This document shows positions 1 through 6,539 of a stretch of DNA of 21,370 bases, piece after piece. The notes below the pieces were generated by a model that worked only from the letters and a program-made list of their open reading frames with translations, did not search any database and had not been told where the DNA came from. This DNA is from a virus, in IMG/VR virus record IMGVR_UViG_3300001097_001974, positions 1 through 21,370 of that record. One strand, written 5' to 3'. The stretch's first letter is position 1. Every line of letters begins with the position of its first letter. The position numbers and the translations under genes were made by a program.

Positions 1-113
1 GCTTGTGTGGTCATATCTCGCTGTATACCCGTTGTATCTAGCCTGTTTATGGTACGTATTATGGCACGTTGAAAAGGCTTATACAACTCTAAGATGCGCA
101 CAGCAAGGGGGTG

Positions 114-134
114 TGGCGGTTAACATGGCCGCCA
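114..134. repeat. Short hairpin TGGCGG/CCGCCA
   Basis: Arms TGGCGG (114-119) and CCGCCA (129-134) with a 9-nt loop. The same arms with a 6-nt loop occur at 9191-9208 and 18188-18205 in the region between primase and capsid operon of E2 and E3. The rest of bases 1-180 shows no gene or other structure I can support. Confidence 0.4.
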
Positions 135-181
135 TAGTTGTCAGTGAGGGTACTGGGTAAAAAAAGGCGGGAATTTACAGC

Positions 182-240
182 TATGTTATAACGTAACATT
201 TCGGTCTTCGTCTACTGAGTGGGGACAGCCCAAAAGTGGT
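182..240. promoter_or_regulatory. Palindrome plus conserved intergenic block (E1 version)
   Basis: TATGTTATAACGTA at 182-195 matches 13 of 14 bases of the perfect palindrome at 9018-9031. A block at about 199-240, containing TTCGTCTACTGAGTG (207-221), aligns at about 80% by eye with 9112-9153, although the surrounding DNA differs. In E2 the two motifs are about 90 bp apart; here about 12. They are the only part of the intergenic region conserved between the two element types, so they probably carry a shared function such as an operator, packaging site or recombination site. Function not known. Confidence 0.5.
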
Positions 241-270
241 GGCTCTTAAAATGATAATGCGGCATCCGAT

Positions 271-523
271 TTTTATACGTTTTAGACACTTTTATACAGG
301 GTGTATAAACCCGCAAAGCCACGCCCCGCAAGGGCTGCAGGGCTTTTATACGTTTTATACAAAAGAGGCACACGCGGGGGGTGATTGCGCTCCACAAAGA
401 GGGGTGTATGTGTGTGTCTGTATAAGTGTCTAAATAACAGTAATAACACCTCTACAGCCCTTGCGCTGCAACGCTTACAGCTTTTAGACAAAAGTGTATA
501 AAAACGTATAAAAACGTATAAAA
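271..523. other. Presumptive replication origin of E1, iteron array
   Basis: About twelve 9-bp repeats of consensus YGTATAAAA or TGTCTAAAA occur in both orientations: 271-279, 280-288, 290-298, 302-310, 344-352, 353-361, 419-427, 427-435, 482-490, 495-503, 505-513 and 515-523. Some are less exact. An 11-bp inverted repeat (CGCAAGGGCTG at 327-337, its complement at 455-465) separates the clusters. The array lies directly downstream of the replication gene, where satellite origins with iterons are known to sit in SaPI-type elements. The iterons are presumably bound by the C-terminal half of the E1 replication protein. E2 and E3 have nothing like it. Origin activity is inferred. Confidence 0.65.
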
Positions 524-544
524 AAGCCCCGCAAAAAGCGAGGC
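519..544 (-). terminator. Rho-independent terminator of the E1 primase operon
   Basis: On the minus strand, a 7-bp stem GCCTCGC/GCGGGGC (one mismatch) with a TTTTT loop is followed by a run of Ts, 18 bp past the primase stop codon. The T-run overlaps the last iteron, so transcription would end at the edge of the presumptive origin. Confidence 0.8.
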
Positions 545-561
545 TAACGGGGTGACTGGAA

Positions 562-2877
562 CTATTGCCGCATAACAATGATTTTTTTGCTGTCGGGTAG
601 GTACTCGGCATCGCCTTGTTCAATCAGCGTTCTGATTACAGCGTTCTGCTCGTTGATGTGGAGCGCCTTATAAGCCCGGCTGCGCGCTTTCAATGTACTG
701 GTATATATGGGCTTGCCCTTCTTCAGTACCTCCCTGACTTGATCTAATGCTTTTGTGGTTTCATGTGATCCGCTAATGGCTCCAGATTGCTCCACTAGGG
801 AACTTGCGCGGCGATATAGCCCCAACCGGATCTTATAGGCCAGTTCCACATCATCGGCGTTGATCTCGGTACGCTTGGCAGACAATGCGAACAGCCCCGC
901 CAGTTTCAAGGCTTGTTCACTTAGGCGGCCACCCATCAGGCCATCAGCGAACTTGATAGGCTCGGCGTGTGTCCGGTCTTGATTGATGTATTCTTTAAGC
1001 CCTCCGGCTGTCATCTTGATATGGGTAGGCTTAAGCCTTGCGACAAAAGCGGCGGCCTCTATAGCGTCGGGGCTTGGCTTAAACTCCAGCCCTGTATACC
1101 GCTTGTCCGGCATACCTTCGGGCGCTACATAGATCACCCAGCGGTTGTATGCACCCATCTCGGCATCGTCTAGCGATAAACTCCGTAATGCTGATTCCGC
1201 CGTGGTTGTGGCGAACACACTTAAACGCGGGTTGTGTACTGTTTCATATCTATTTGTAACGGCGTTGCCTGGGTGGATCGTCCGCAATGCCCTGTTGTAT
1301 ATCTCCATCAGGTAGGCAAGCGCCTGTTGCTTGTGTGAGTCGTTGGAAGCCGCTTTCAGCCACTCGGCAAACTCATCACTTTGCACGTAAACAGAATGGT
1401 TTTTTGCCGCTTCAATAAGGTAGTGCAAACCCTGCTTGCTGCTAGGCGCGGCGCTTACAACGTCCGGTATATTTTCCCCTGATACCGTAGAAGAAAAACC
1501 CAGTTCCGTTATCAGCTTATTGAGCGGGTCGCGTAATTCCTCTTTGCCAAAACCCGTTTTTGCCAACGTCAGGTAATACTCGTTAAAGCCCAAACCCTGG
1601 CGGCTATCAATCGTTACTTTCGTTTGAGCAAAGGCGGCTAGGGTGGCTATTGAGGCCCATCCGGCGGTTGCTCTGCATGGGTAGGTCATTGATCCATGTA
1701 TGTACTCCTGAATAGCTCCAAGGCCGTCAGGGAGTTGATACAGCTCATCAGGTAGCGGCGGCAAGTTAAACTCTGGCCCGCTGTTTTCGCGTTCGCTGTC
1801 GGCGCTTGCGGTCAGCCTTGCCAGTTGGTCGACGGTGAATCGTGACTGTTCTGGCGGGCCTCCTTTCATGCCGTTTTCACGTGCAAAATGAATAAGCGTT
1901 CCAATGGTTCGCCCTTCACTGCGCTGTATTGAGTCCCATGTTTTTTGAAACTTGGCGTCATCGTGTTTCGGTGCCCGGGCGCTCCACTGGTATGCGTCAC
2001 CGTGGCCCGCATCGCCTAATTCATGCTTTACAGCCGATACGATATTAAACCAGTGGTTGTAACCCTCATCATTGTTCGGAATCCACTTGAGCAAGTCCGG
2101 CACCTTATGGCTATGCTCTCCCGGTTGTGGCGCTGTTCCCGTTTCGGGCTTGGCTTTGGGCTTAGTCACCAAACAATGACGCTCTGCAATCTCATCAAAG
2201 GCCCACAAAATGGCCTCTATGTCGTCTGCGGTAAGCTCCACCAGATCGGCGGGGCATACTTCCGACAATGTTTTGCTGTCGTCACCGTCAATATCATTCC
2301 ATTGATACGGCTGGCCGGTGTCTGGGTGGATCTGGTAGGCAACGAATTGTTGCCCTTTGCCCAGAATCTCAATCTGATTTTTCACATCGCGGCGGGTGTC
2401 AACTTTGCCATCTTCCGCAATCGGGTAGACTTCAGGCGATAGCTGTTTACTTTGTGGCGCTCTCGTTTTGTACGGAATCAGAAATTTAGGCGCGTTACCC
2501 ACTCTTATCAGCTTTTCGCCGGTACGCTTTGCCAGCAGTGGCCGGATGAAATCCAGCAGGTCAGCAGCCAGCGCCGGATGTGGCGTATCAACATCAAGCC
2601 CCTGAGTGCTCCATTCATCGGGCGCGGGCATTCCGCAAATAATGCCGATACCAGTACCAGCCCGCCATTCATCGGCGCGGCGCGGGTTGTTTGTCCAGTC
2701 CATAGCATCAGCGCCAGCGGGGTATTTCTTTTTAGGCGCAAGAAAACAACACGGGTAATTGGTCAGCAGCTTATTGGCTGATTTCTGATCAATAATGCTA
2801 TACTGAGCTTGTCCGCTTTGCTCTGTTCCCTCGTTCCCGGTTGCCGCCGGGGCGGGGCGATTCTTTAGATCTTCCAT
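562..2877 (-). CDS. Prim-pol/helicase replication protein, type A helicase half (E1)
   Basis: Presumably starts satellite replication: primer synthesis plus origin unwinding. 771 aa from the ATG at 2877, chosen because GGGGAGG lies 7 bases upstream; the GTG at 2883 would leave only one base. N-terminal archaeo-eukaryotic primase-like domain (about 25-235) with the acidic motif GLDVDT (D95, D97) and a motif around H184 (QFVAYQIHPDTG). A PriCT-like domain spans about 258-335. From about residue 365 the protein differs completely from the E2 and E3 proteins: probable Walker A AKTGFGKE (K445) and Walker B-like VYVQSDEF (D501, E502), a more distant P-loop ATPase. Last gene of the integrase-to-primase operon, followed by a terminator and the iteron array. 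The GTGA overlap with the upstream gene suggests coupled translation. Primase assignment is firm; the helicase role of the C-terminal half is inferred. Confidence 0.85.
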   Translation of the reverse strand: MEDLKNRPAPAATGNEGTEQSGQAQYSIIDQKSANKLLTNYPCCFLAPKKKYPAGADAMDWTNNPRRADEWRAGTGIGIICGMPAPDEWSTQGLDVDTPHPALAADLLDFIRPLLAKRTGEKLIRVGNAPKFLIPYKTRAPQSKQLSPEVYPIAEDGKVDTRRDVKNQIEILGKGQQFVAYQIHPDTGQPYQWNDIDGDDSKTLSEVCPADLVELTADDIEAILWAFDEIAERHCLVTKPKAKPETGTAPQPGEHSHKVPDLLKWIPNNDEGYNHWFNIVSAVKHELGDAGHGDAYQWSARAPKHDDAKFQKTWDSIQRSEGRTIGTLIHFARENGMKGGPPEQSRFTVDQLARLTASADSERENSGPEFNLPPLPDELYQLPDGLGAIQEYIHGSMTYPCRATAGWASIATLAAFAQTKVTIDSRQGLGFNEYYLTLAKTGFGKEELRDPLNKLITELGFSSTVSGENIPDVVSAAPSSKQGLHYLIEAAKNHSVYVQSDEFAEWLKAASNDSHKQQALAYLMEIYNRALRTIHPGNAVTNRYETVHNPRLSVFATTTAESALRSLSLDDAEMGAYNRWVIYVAPEGMPDKRYTGLEFKPSPDAIEAAAFVARLKPTHIKMTAGGLKEYINQDRTHAEPIKFADGLMGGRLSEQALKLAGLFALSAKRTEINADDVELAYKIRLGLYRRASSLVEQSGAISGSHETTKALDQVREVLKKGKPIYTSTLKARSRAYKALHINEQNAVIRTLIEQGDAEYLPDSKKIIVMRQ

Positions 2878-2879
2878 AA

Positions 2880-3161
2880 TCACGCCTCCCCGTCTTTGGT
2901 CAGCCGCACGATAATAGCGCCGCTTTTGTTCTTATCGTGTTTCGCTACGCCCTGCTTACACAGGCGATCAATACCATGTCGAACGTCAGCGGGTGTGAAC
3001 TCTTGCGCCTTGCCCAGCGCCACAAGCGAGGCGCGTGTTTTTGGGCCTCGGGTCAACTTCTCTGTTATGAGTTGGTCTAGCGCATATATAGCGCCGTTTT
3101 TTTGGCGGCGGCGCAATTTCTCGTAGTCTGGAATTTCAGGGCGAAATATTGAGAAGCTCAT
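2880..3161 (-). CDS. Small winged-helix-like protein (E1)
   Basis: 93 aa. The start at 3161 (MSFSIFRPEI) is preferred over a longer reading from 3206: it has GGGGAGG 7 bases upstream, overlaps the AlpA stop as ATGA, and matches the start of the E3 allele. Residues about 20-80 read as a winged helix: helices around DYEKLRRRQ and ALDQLITEKL, then TPADVRHGIDRLCKQG and a hairpin KNKSGAIIVRL. It lies between the AlpA-like gene and primase, both overlapping by 4 bases, so it is probably a DNA-binding accessory of replication or regulation. No family recognised with confidence. Confidence 0.75.
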   Translation of the reverse strand: MSFSIFRPEIPDYEKLRRRQKNGAIYALDQLITEKLTRGPKTRASLVALGKAQEFTPADVRHGIDRLCKQGVAKHDKNKSGAIIVRLTKDGEA

Positions 3162-3409
3162 GCTGTCGCCTCCCCTGAACAGGTGCGGGCGTTTGCTTCG
3201 ATCCACGCCAGAACATCATCGGCGCGGTAACGAACGTGGCGGCCCAGCTTCAGGAATCGGGGACCATCACCGGCCCAGCGGGCGCGTTCGCACCATGCGG
3301 TAGACTTGCCAAGGTAGGCGGCTAGGGTTTTTTGATCCCATAGCCGGGGCATGGTTACGAGGGATTCAGAGGGTAGGGCGTTTACTTGGTTTTGGACGAT
3401 GCTTTGCAT
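3158..3409 (-). CDS. AlpA-type excisionase/regulator (E1)
   Basis: 83 aa, start ATG at 3409 with GAGG 7 bases upstream. Residues about 21-78 form the MerR-like winged helix-turn-helix typical of AlpA and phage excisionases: PRLWDQKTLAAYLGKS (recognition of the first HTH), then PRFLKLGRHVRYRADDVLAWIE, the usual 'GR-VRY-DVLAWI' ending. In P4- and PICI-type satellites AlpA proteins activate satellite genes and aid excision; that role is inferred here. A 77-bp gap with a strong palindrome separates it from the 209-aa gene, the only real gap in this operon, so a separate promoter is likely. Stop overlaps the next start as ATGA. Confidence 0.85.
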   Translation of the reverse strand: MQSIVQNQVNALPSESLVTMPRLWDQKTLAAYLGKSTAWCERARWAGDGPRFLKLGRHVRYRADDVLAWIEANARTCSGEATA

Positions 3410-3459
3410 GATTTAGCCTCATTCGAGTTTGAACAAGGCCATGAAAACAAAGGGTTACA

Positions 3460-3480
3460 GACACAAAGTTACTTAGTGTC
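3460..3480. promoter_or_regulatory. 21-bp palindromic operator candidate upstream of the AlpA-like gene (E1)
   Basis: Arms GACACAAAGT (3460-3469) and ACTTAGTGTC (3471-3480) around a central T match at 9 of 10 positions. It sits 50 bp upstream of the AlpA-like start and just past the 209-aa stop. The 10-mer CAAAGTTACT inside it (3464-3473) recurs at 5461-5470 upstream of the integrase gene, so one regulator may bind both promoters. No clear -10/-35 pair found. Confidence 0.6.
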
Positions 3481-3485
3481 CCGTT

Positions 3486-4115
3486 TTACTTGGCGGGGCT
3501 GAAATAACGCTTTAAAAAGTTTGAGCGCGACTGCGATCCAATTTCACCGCCGGTCACTTCGTCAATAGCAACTACTCGTTGGCCTTCTTCGCTTCGATAA
3601 ACGGCCACGTCCTCATTGAGCGCAAAAGGCAAATTTTCATCCTCTGGAATCCACGCCCATGCTTTCGGAAAGCTCACTCCTAGCCCGGCTAAATGCTGTG
3701 CTAGATCCGTTGCCCACTCGCTACGCTTCTTTGCCTGGCCTCCTTTTTGACTCCCTTTGCGTTGGGTTATGACTATTTGCAGGCGGTCAAAAACAAATAA
3801 CAGTTTATTGATTCGCTCCAGTTGCAGCCCTGTATCCAACGCCAAGCGGGCAGCAGTAAACATATCGCCATTATCCAACCCCACCAGCGCGCCACTGGCC
3901 ATTTGGTTTAGAAATCGGGCATCTCTAATGACGTTTGCGGGCATCTTGAAATCAGCGGTGTAAATCGTCTGGCCTAATGCTCCTGCGCGGTCGGCGATGT
4001 AGCTTAGGCGCTGCTTTAGCTGGCCTGCTTCGTCCAAGGTCAGCCATTCATCAAGATCAAGGCCGCCACTATGGGATTGCTTGAAAAGCTCCGAAACGGT
4101 AACTGATATTTTCAC
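3486..4115 (-). CDS. Unknown 209-aa satellite protein (E1)
   Basis: Start GTG at 4115, overlapping the integrase stop as GTGA, with GGGAGG 7 bases upstream; translation is probably coupled to integrase. No family recognised. The N-terminal half is helical and mildly acidic (DLDEWLTLDEAGQLKQRL). A basic linker KGSQKGGQAKKR lies at about 121-132, and the C-terminus ends with a polar, serine-rich tail. No signal peptide or membrane segment. The strict coupling to integrase suggests a role in excision, regulation or helper interference, but nothing in the sequence decides this. Confidence 0.8.
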   Translation of the reverse strand: MKISVTVSELFKQSHSGGLDLDEWLTLDEAGQLKQRLSYIADRAGALGQTIYTADFKMPANVIRDARFLNQMASGALVGLDNGDMFTAARLALDTGLQLERINKLLFVFDRLQIVITQRKGSQKGGQAKKRSEWATDLAQHLAGLGVSFPKAWAWIPEDENLPFALNEDVAVYRSEEGQRVVAIDEVTGGEIGSQSRSNFLKRYFSPAK

Positions 4116-5413
4116 GCCCGCGCCTCCCTGTTAAACGGGATAATCTGCGCCGTTGGCTCTGGCTGGCCCTCTACCATACGTTGCAGCATTTCGAGTGCTT
4201 CTAACTTTTCCTCGTGAAAGCCGTGGTGCTGATAATGCCTAGCCTGAACTCCCCCCAGGCCATGGCTAAGTAATTGCGCCAGAACGTCCGAACTCACGCG
4301 ATAAGGTTTGGCCGCCAGCCGGGTTTCAATGGTTGCCCGGATAGTGCCAGCGGTGAACGCTCCACCTTCAAGCTCTTTGGCGGTTTCCATATCCTTTTGA
4401 ATGCGCTTTACCAGATCGTTTAGATAAAGCTCGTGGGCAGGCTTCAGCCCGCCATCACAACTAAACACAAATTCACCTGCGCCGGTTACGTTTTCGATAC
4501 ATTGCAGCGCGTCAGGTAGCAATGGGATTGAATGGCGGCGGGGTTCGGTTCTGCGGCCTTTGTAGTCCAGCAGGGTCAAGGTTTGGGTGTCGCGGTCTAT
4601 GTCGTGCAGGGTGGCGCGGGATAGCTGAACAATGCGCTGGCCGCCGGTTAGGACGTGCAGCATACCAAGTGAGCGGGCGGGTTCCGGTTGGGCCTTTACT
4701 CTTGCCCAATACGCCTGAAATTCCGAAACGGAAAGGGCGCGCGTTCTAGCCTGGCTCGATCCTTCCACCTTTACCATATCGCGGGCGGGATTCATCTTGA
4801 TGTTCATATTCCGCAACTTCGCCGGGGCGTTCACATTGCCACGCGCCTTGATTGCTTCGGTAAAGGCTGAACGAATATAAGAGCGGATCTTGTCGGCTTG
4901 GCGTAGCTTGCCCGCATCCTTAACAGCGGCAACGATCTTTATGCAATCGTCTAGGTCTACATCAGCAGCCCGCTTGCTCCAGATCTTCCGCTGCTTTTTT
5001 TCAATGTCTGCGGTGATCTGATTAGACACGTTGCGCGCGGATTTCTTGCCTTTGGATTCCAGCAGATCCACATAGCCGGTCATCATGTCGCCAAACGTGG
5101 CGGCCTCTGCGGCCTTTTTTTCGGGGCGGGGGTCTATACCATTAGCCAGTTCTGCGTTGATCCCTTTGGCCCGCTTGCGGCCTGCTTCGGCGCTGGCGGC
5201 TTCGCCTGAAAACCGGCCAATGGTGACACGGATAACTTCACCTTTGAAGCGAGCTTGAAAGAACAGGGTTTTGCTGCCGTTCGGCATAACGCGAACGCCA
5301 TAACCCTGAATTGCGGTGTCCCAAACAATAAGGCGCTTTCCGTCTGTCGCCTCCATCCGGTTTAGATTGGTCTTGTTTAGCGTTTGCTTGGCTGGCTTTT
5401 TGGTATCGGTCAT
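4112..5413 (-). CDS. int: Tyrosine recombinase, P4-type integrase (E1)
   Basis: 433 aa, start ATG at 5413 with GGGGA upstream. N-terminal arm-binding domain of the DUF4102 kind (about 12-95: VWDTAIQGYGVRV, FFQARFKGEVIRVTIGRFSG), a central core-binding domain, and a C-terminal catalytic domain. Catalytic residues seen: R260 (TGGQR), K285 (LDYKGRR), R359 (GTIRA), H384 (LLSHG) and Y394 (ARHYQHH). The usual first His of the HxxR box is replaced (G356), a known kind of variation. Catalyses integration and excision of the satellite, presumably at tRNA-Leu(UAA), whose gene starts 249 bp upstream. First gene of the operon that runs on to primase. Repeated 11-bp-phased sites in its upstream region are candidate arm sites. 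Confidence 0.93.
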   Translation of the reverse strand: MTDTKKPAKQTLNKTNLNRMEATDGKRLIVWDTAIQGYGVRVMPNGSKTLFFQARFKGEVIRVTIGRFSGEAASAEAGRKRAKGINAELANGIDPRPEKKAAEAATFGDMMTGYVDLLESKGKKSARNVSNQITADIEKKQRKIWSKRAADVDLDDCIKIVAAVKDAGKLRQADKIRSYIRSAFTEAIKARGNVNAPAKLRNMNIKMNPARDMVKVEGSSQARTRALSVSEFQAYWARVKAQPEPARSLGMLHVLTGGQRIVQLSRATLHDIDRDTQTLTLLDYKGRRTEPRRHSIPLLPDALQCIENVTGAGEFVFSCDGGLKPAHELYLNDLVKRIQKDMETAKELEGGAFTAGTIRATIETRLAAKPYRVSSDVLAQLLSHGLGGVQARHYQHHGFHEEKLEALEMLQRMVEGQPEPTAQIIPFNREARA

Positions 5414-5661
5414 GGCGTCCCCGTATCTCGCTGGTGCATCACTGGTGCATCACTTTAATTCAAAGTTACTCATACACACGAGGGACTATTATGGCCTAAC
5501 AGGTTGAAACTTCAAAGCTATTAATGGTCAACAGGAATACTTCAAACTCAAACAAAAGGACTTAAAATCAATTTTTGGTTGATTAAAAGTCTATGTTTAT
5601 CAGATTCTTACGTGTGGTTTTCGGGGTCGGTGCATCGCTGGTGCATCGTGTAGAAATAAAT
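5414..5661. promoter_or_regulatory. Integrase upstream / att region with phased GGTGCATC repeats
   Basis: This 248-bp gap between integrase and tRNA carries two pairs of direct repeats: GGTGCATCA at 5433-5441 and 5444-5452, and GGTGCATCG at 5629-5637 and 5640-5648. Repeats within a pair are 11 bp apart, one helical turn. This arrangement is typical of arm-type binding sites for integrase or excisionase. CAAAGTTACT at 5461-5470 is shared with the palindrome upstream of the AlpA-like gene. The integrase promoter should lie here but no convincing -35/-10 pair was found. A weak TTGGTT-17-TATCAG at about 5575-5605 may serve the tRNA. Confidence 0.65.
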
Positions 5662-5748
5662 GCCCGGATGGTGGAATTGGTAGACACACAAGACTTAAAA
5701 TCTTGAGACTTTCGGGTCGTGCCGGTTCGATTCCGGCTCCGGGCACCA
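5662..5748 (+). tRNA. tRNA-Leu(UAA), first copy
   Basis: 87 nt. Acceptor arm GCCCGGA pairs with TCCGGGC; anticodon stem CAAGA/TCTTG encloses CTTAAAA, giving anticodon TAA; there is a long variable arm as in class II tRNAs; T-arm GCCGG-TTCGATT-CCGGC; the CCA end is encoded. It is complete and lies between the integrase of E1 and the distal end of E2. tRNA-Leu genes are frequent integration targets. Because the integrase is on the 5' side of the tRNA, the element itself must carry most or all of this gene if crossover is near the 3' end. A T-run follows immediately. Confidence 0.97.
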
Positions 5749-5954
5749 TTTTTTAAGCCGCTCGCATGGATTTGCCAAGCGGTCGCGACACCTGCCTAGT
5801 GGTGGTACAGCCAGGAGGGTACTGGCACCCGGTCACGTTGAAGACACGCAAAAAACAGCGCCACAAAAGAAGTCGTGCCTGTTGCCGCAGATAAAACCTG
5901 GCATGATTTTTGAAATGGTACGAGTCTTGCTTGTCATGCACATATAGTGCCAAA
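5749..5954. other. Gene-free gap between tRNA and HTH gene
   Basis: 206 bp at the distal edge of E2. It begins with a T-run after the tRNA and holds a weak inverted repeat CCGCT/AGCGG near 5758-5781. A 66-codon minus-strand reading is not convincing (no RBS, biased composition). If crossover is in the tRNA, this is the far att arm; no copy of the GGTGCATC arm repeat was found in it. Confidence 0.5.
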
Positions 5955-6296
5955 TCAAAAAACGTGCCAAGAAAAACCCGCCGGTAAAGGCGGGCCTGGT
6001 GCTGTTACTGGTGCGCCGGCGTGCGATTGCAGGACCGGGGTGCTATCAACCGATTCCTTTAGCGCCTCATCTCCTGAGTCGATTACCTTCTTGGCCTGGC
6101 GATAGGTTTCACCTGACCAGCCTACGGACTTGGCCGCTATGTCGGTGGACTTCCCTTCTGTCGAGGTAGGCAAATGTTTGCCTAGGTCACGCCGAACCCC
6201 GTTACGCCCAGCCAACGCCGCCTCAATCCGCCGCGCAATCTCCACCCGTTCACTGGGTGTAAAGTCCTTGCGGATGTTGTTCTCGGCTTGCTCCAT
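5955..6296 (-). CDS. Small ParB-like HTH protein (E2)
   Basis: 113 aa, ATG at 6296 with a weak ribosome site. Residues about 12-31 (FTPSERVEIARRIEAALAGR) and 52-71 (DIAAKSVGWSGETYRQAK) resemble the helical DNA-binding segment found downstream of ParB/Srx domains in phage and plasmid ParB-like proteins; the ParB nuclease/CTPase part is absent. Last gene of the capsid operon, but separated from the 69-aa gene by 243 bp, so it may have its own promoter. TGTTAA repeats just upstream suggest autoregulation. The last codons run through the operon terminator, and the C-terminal tail (from about 85) is proline-rich and low in conservation signals. A partition, copy-control or late-regulation role is possible. 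Confidence 0.7.
   Translation of the reverse strand: MEQAENNIRKDFTPSERVEIARRIEAALAGRNGVRRDLGKHLPTSTEGKSTDIAAKSVGWSGETYRQAKKVIDSGDEALKESVDSTPVLQSHAGAPVTAPGPPLPAGFSWHVF
5972..5994 (-). terminator. Rho-independent terminator of the capsid operon (E2)
   Basis: Minus-strand stem CCCGCC/GGCGGG with a 6-nt loop, followed by TTTTT. It lies before, not after, the stop codon (5955-5957) of the last gene, so RNA ending at the T-run would lack that stop codon. Confidence 0.85.
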
Positions 6297-6307
6297 GCCT
6301 GGCGAGA

Positions 6308-6335
6308 GTTAACAGCCGCTTGTTAAGTGTTAACA
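6308..6335. promoter_or_regulatory. Repeated TGTTAAC operator candidate (E2)
   Basis: GTTAACA (6308-6314), TGTTAAG (6321-6327) and TGTTAACA (6328-6335) lie 12-40 bp upstream of the HTH gene start, giving one inverted and one direct pair. The position fits a binding site for the adjacent HTH protein. The rest of 6336-6539 holds no gene I can support. Confidence 0.5.
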
Positions 6336-6539
6336 GGTTTGTGTGGGCGGGAAAAAATCCGAGCGTGGCTGAGGTTGTGGTTTCCGGATCCTGAAACTCG
6401 TGGATTCCTGATATACCCCCTGCCTATTACTTTCCGCCTGTCGATAGGGAAAACGTTATCAAGTGAGTTAGCAATAAAATAAGACTATCCCAACGGTTTT
6501 TAGGGGCGCTGGTTTGGACGTTTAACCTTCCCCCTCCCC

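Larger units (their letters stand above)
1..5748. mobile_element. Satellite element E1, partial (integrase-side half)
   Basis: The integrase-proximal half of a phage satellite: origin, primase, winged-helix-like protein, AlpA-like regulator, 209-aa protein, integrase and tRNA-Leu. Its capsid half, if present, lies left of the window. That is suggested because a conserved block and palindrome found beside the E2 capsid operon also occur at 182-240. Its primase C-terminal half and origin are of a different type from those of E2 and E3. Confidence 0.8.

Noticed and set aside
403-420. TG-rich microsatellite-like stretch
   Set aside because: Short and imperfect; explained as part of the iteron region.
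271-523. CRISPR-like array
   Set aside because: Repeats are 9 bp, irregularly spaced and in both orientations; no spacers of constant size and no cas gene.
282-623. 113-codon minus-strand reading across the iterons
   Set aside because: Runs through the terminator, the iterons and the primase 3' end; Lys/Tyr-rich low-complexity product caused by the repeats.
3162-3206. Longer 108-aa version of the small winged-helix-like protein
   Set aside because: The 15 extra codons overlap the AlpA-like gene; the internal ATG has the ribosome site and the ATGA overlap, and it matches the E3 start.
5753-5953. 66-codon minus-strand reading between tRNA and HTH gene
   Set aside because: No ribosome site, odd composition, follows the operon terminator and lies in the probable att arm.
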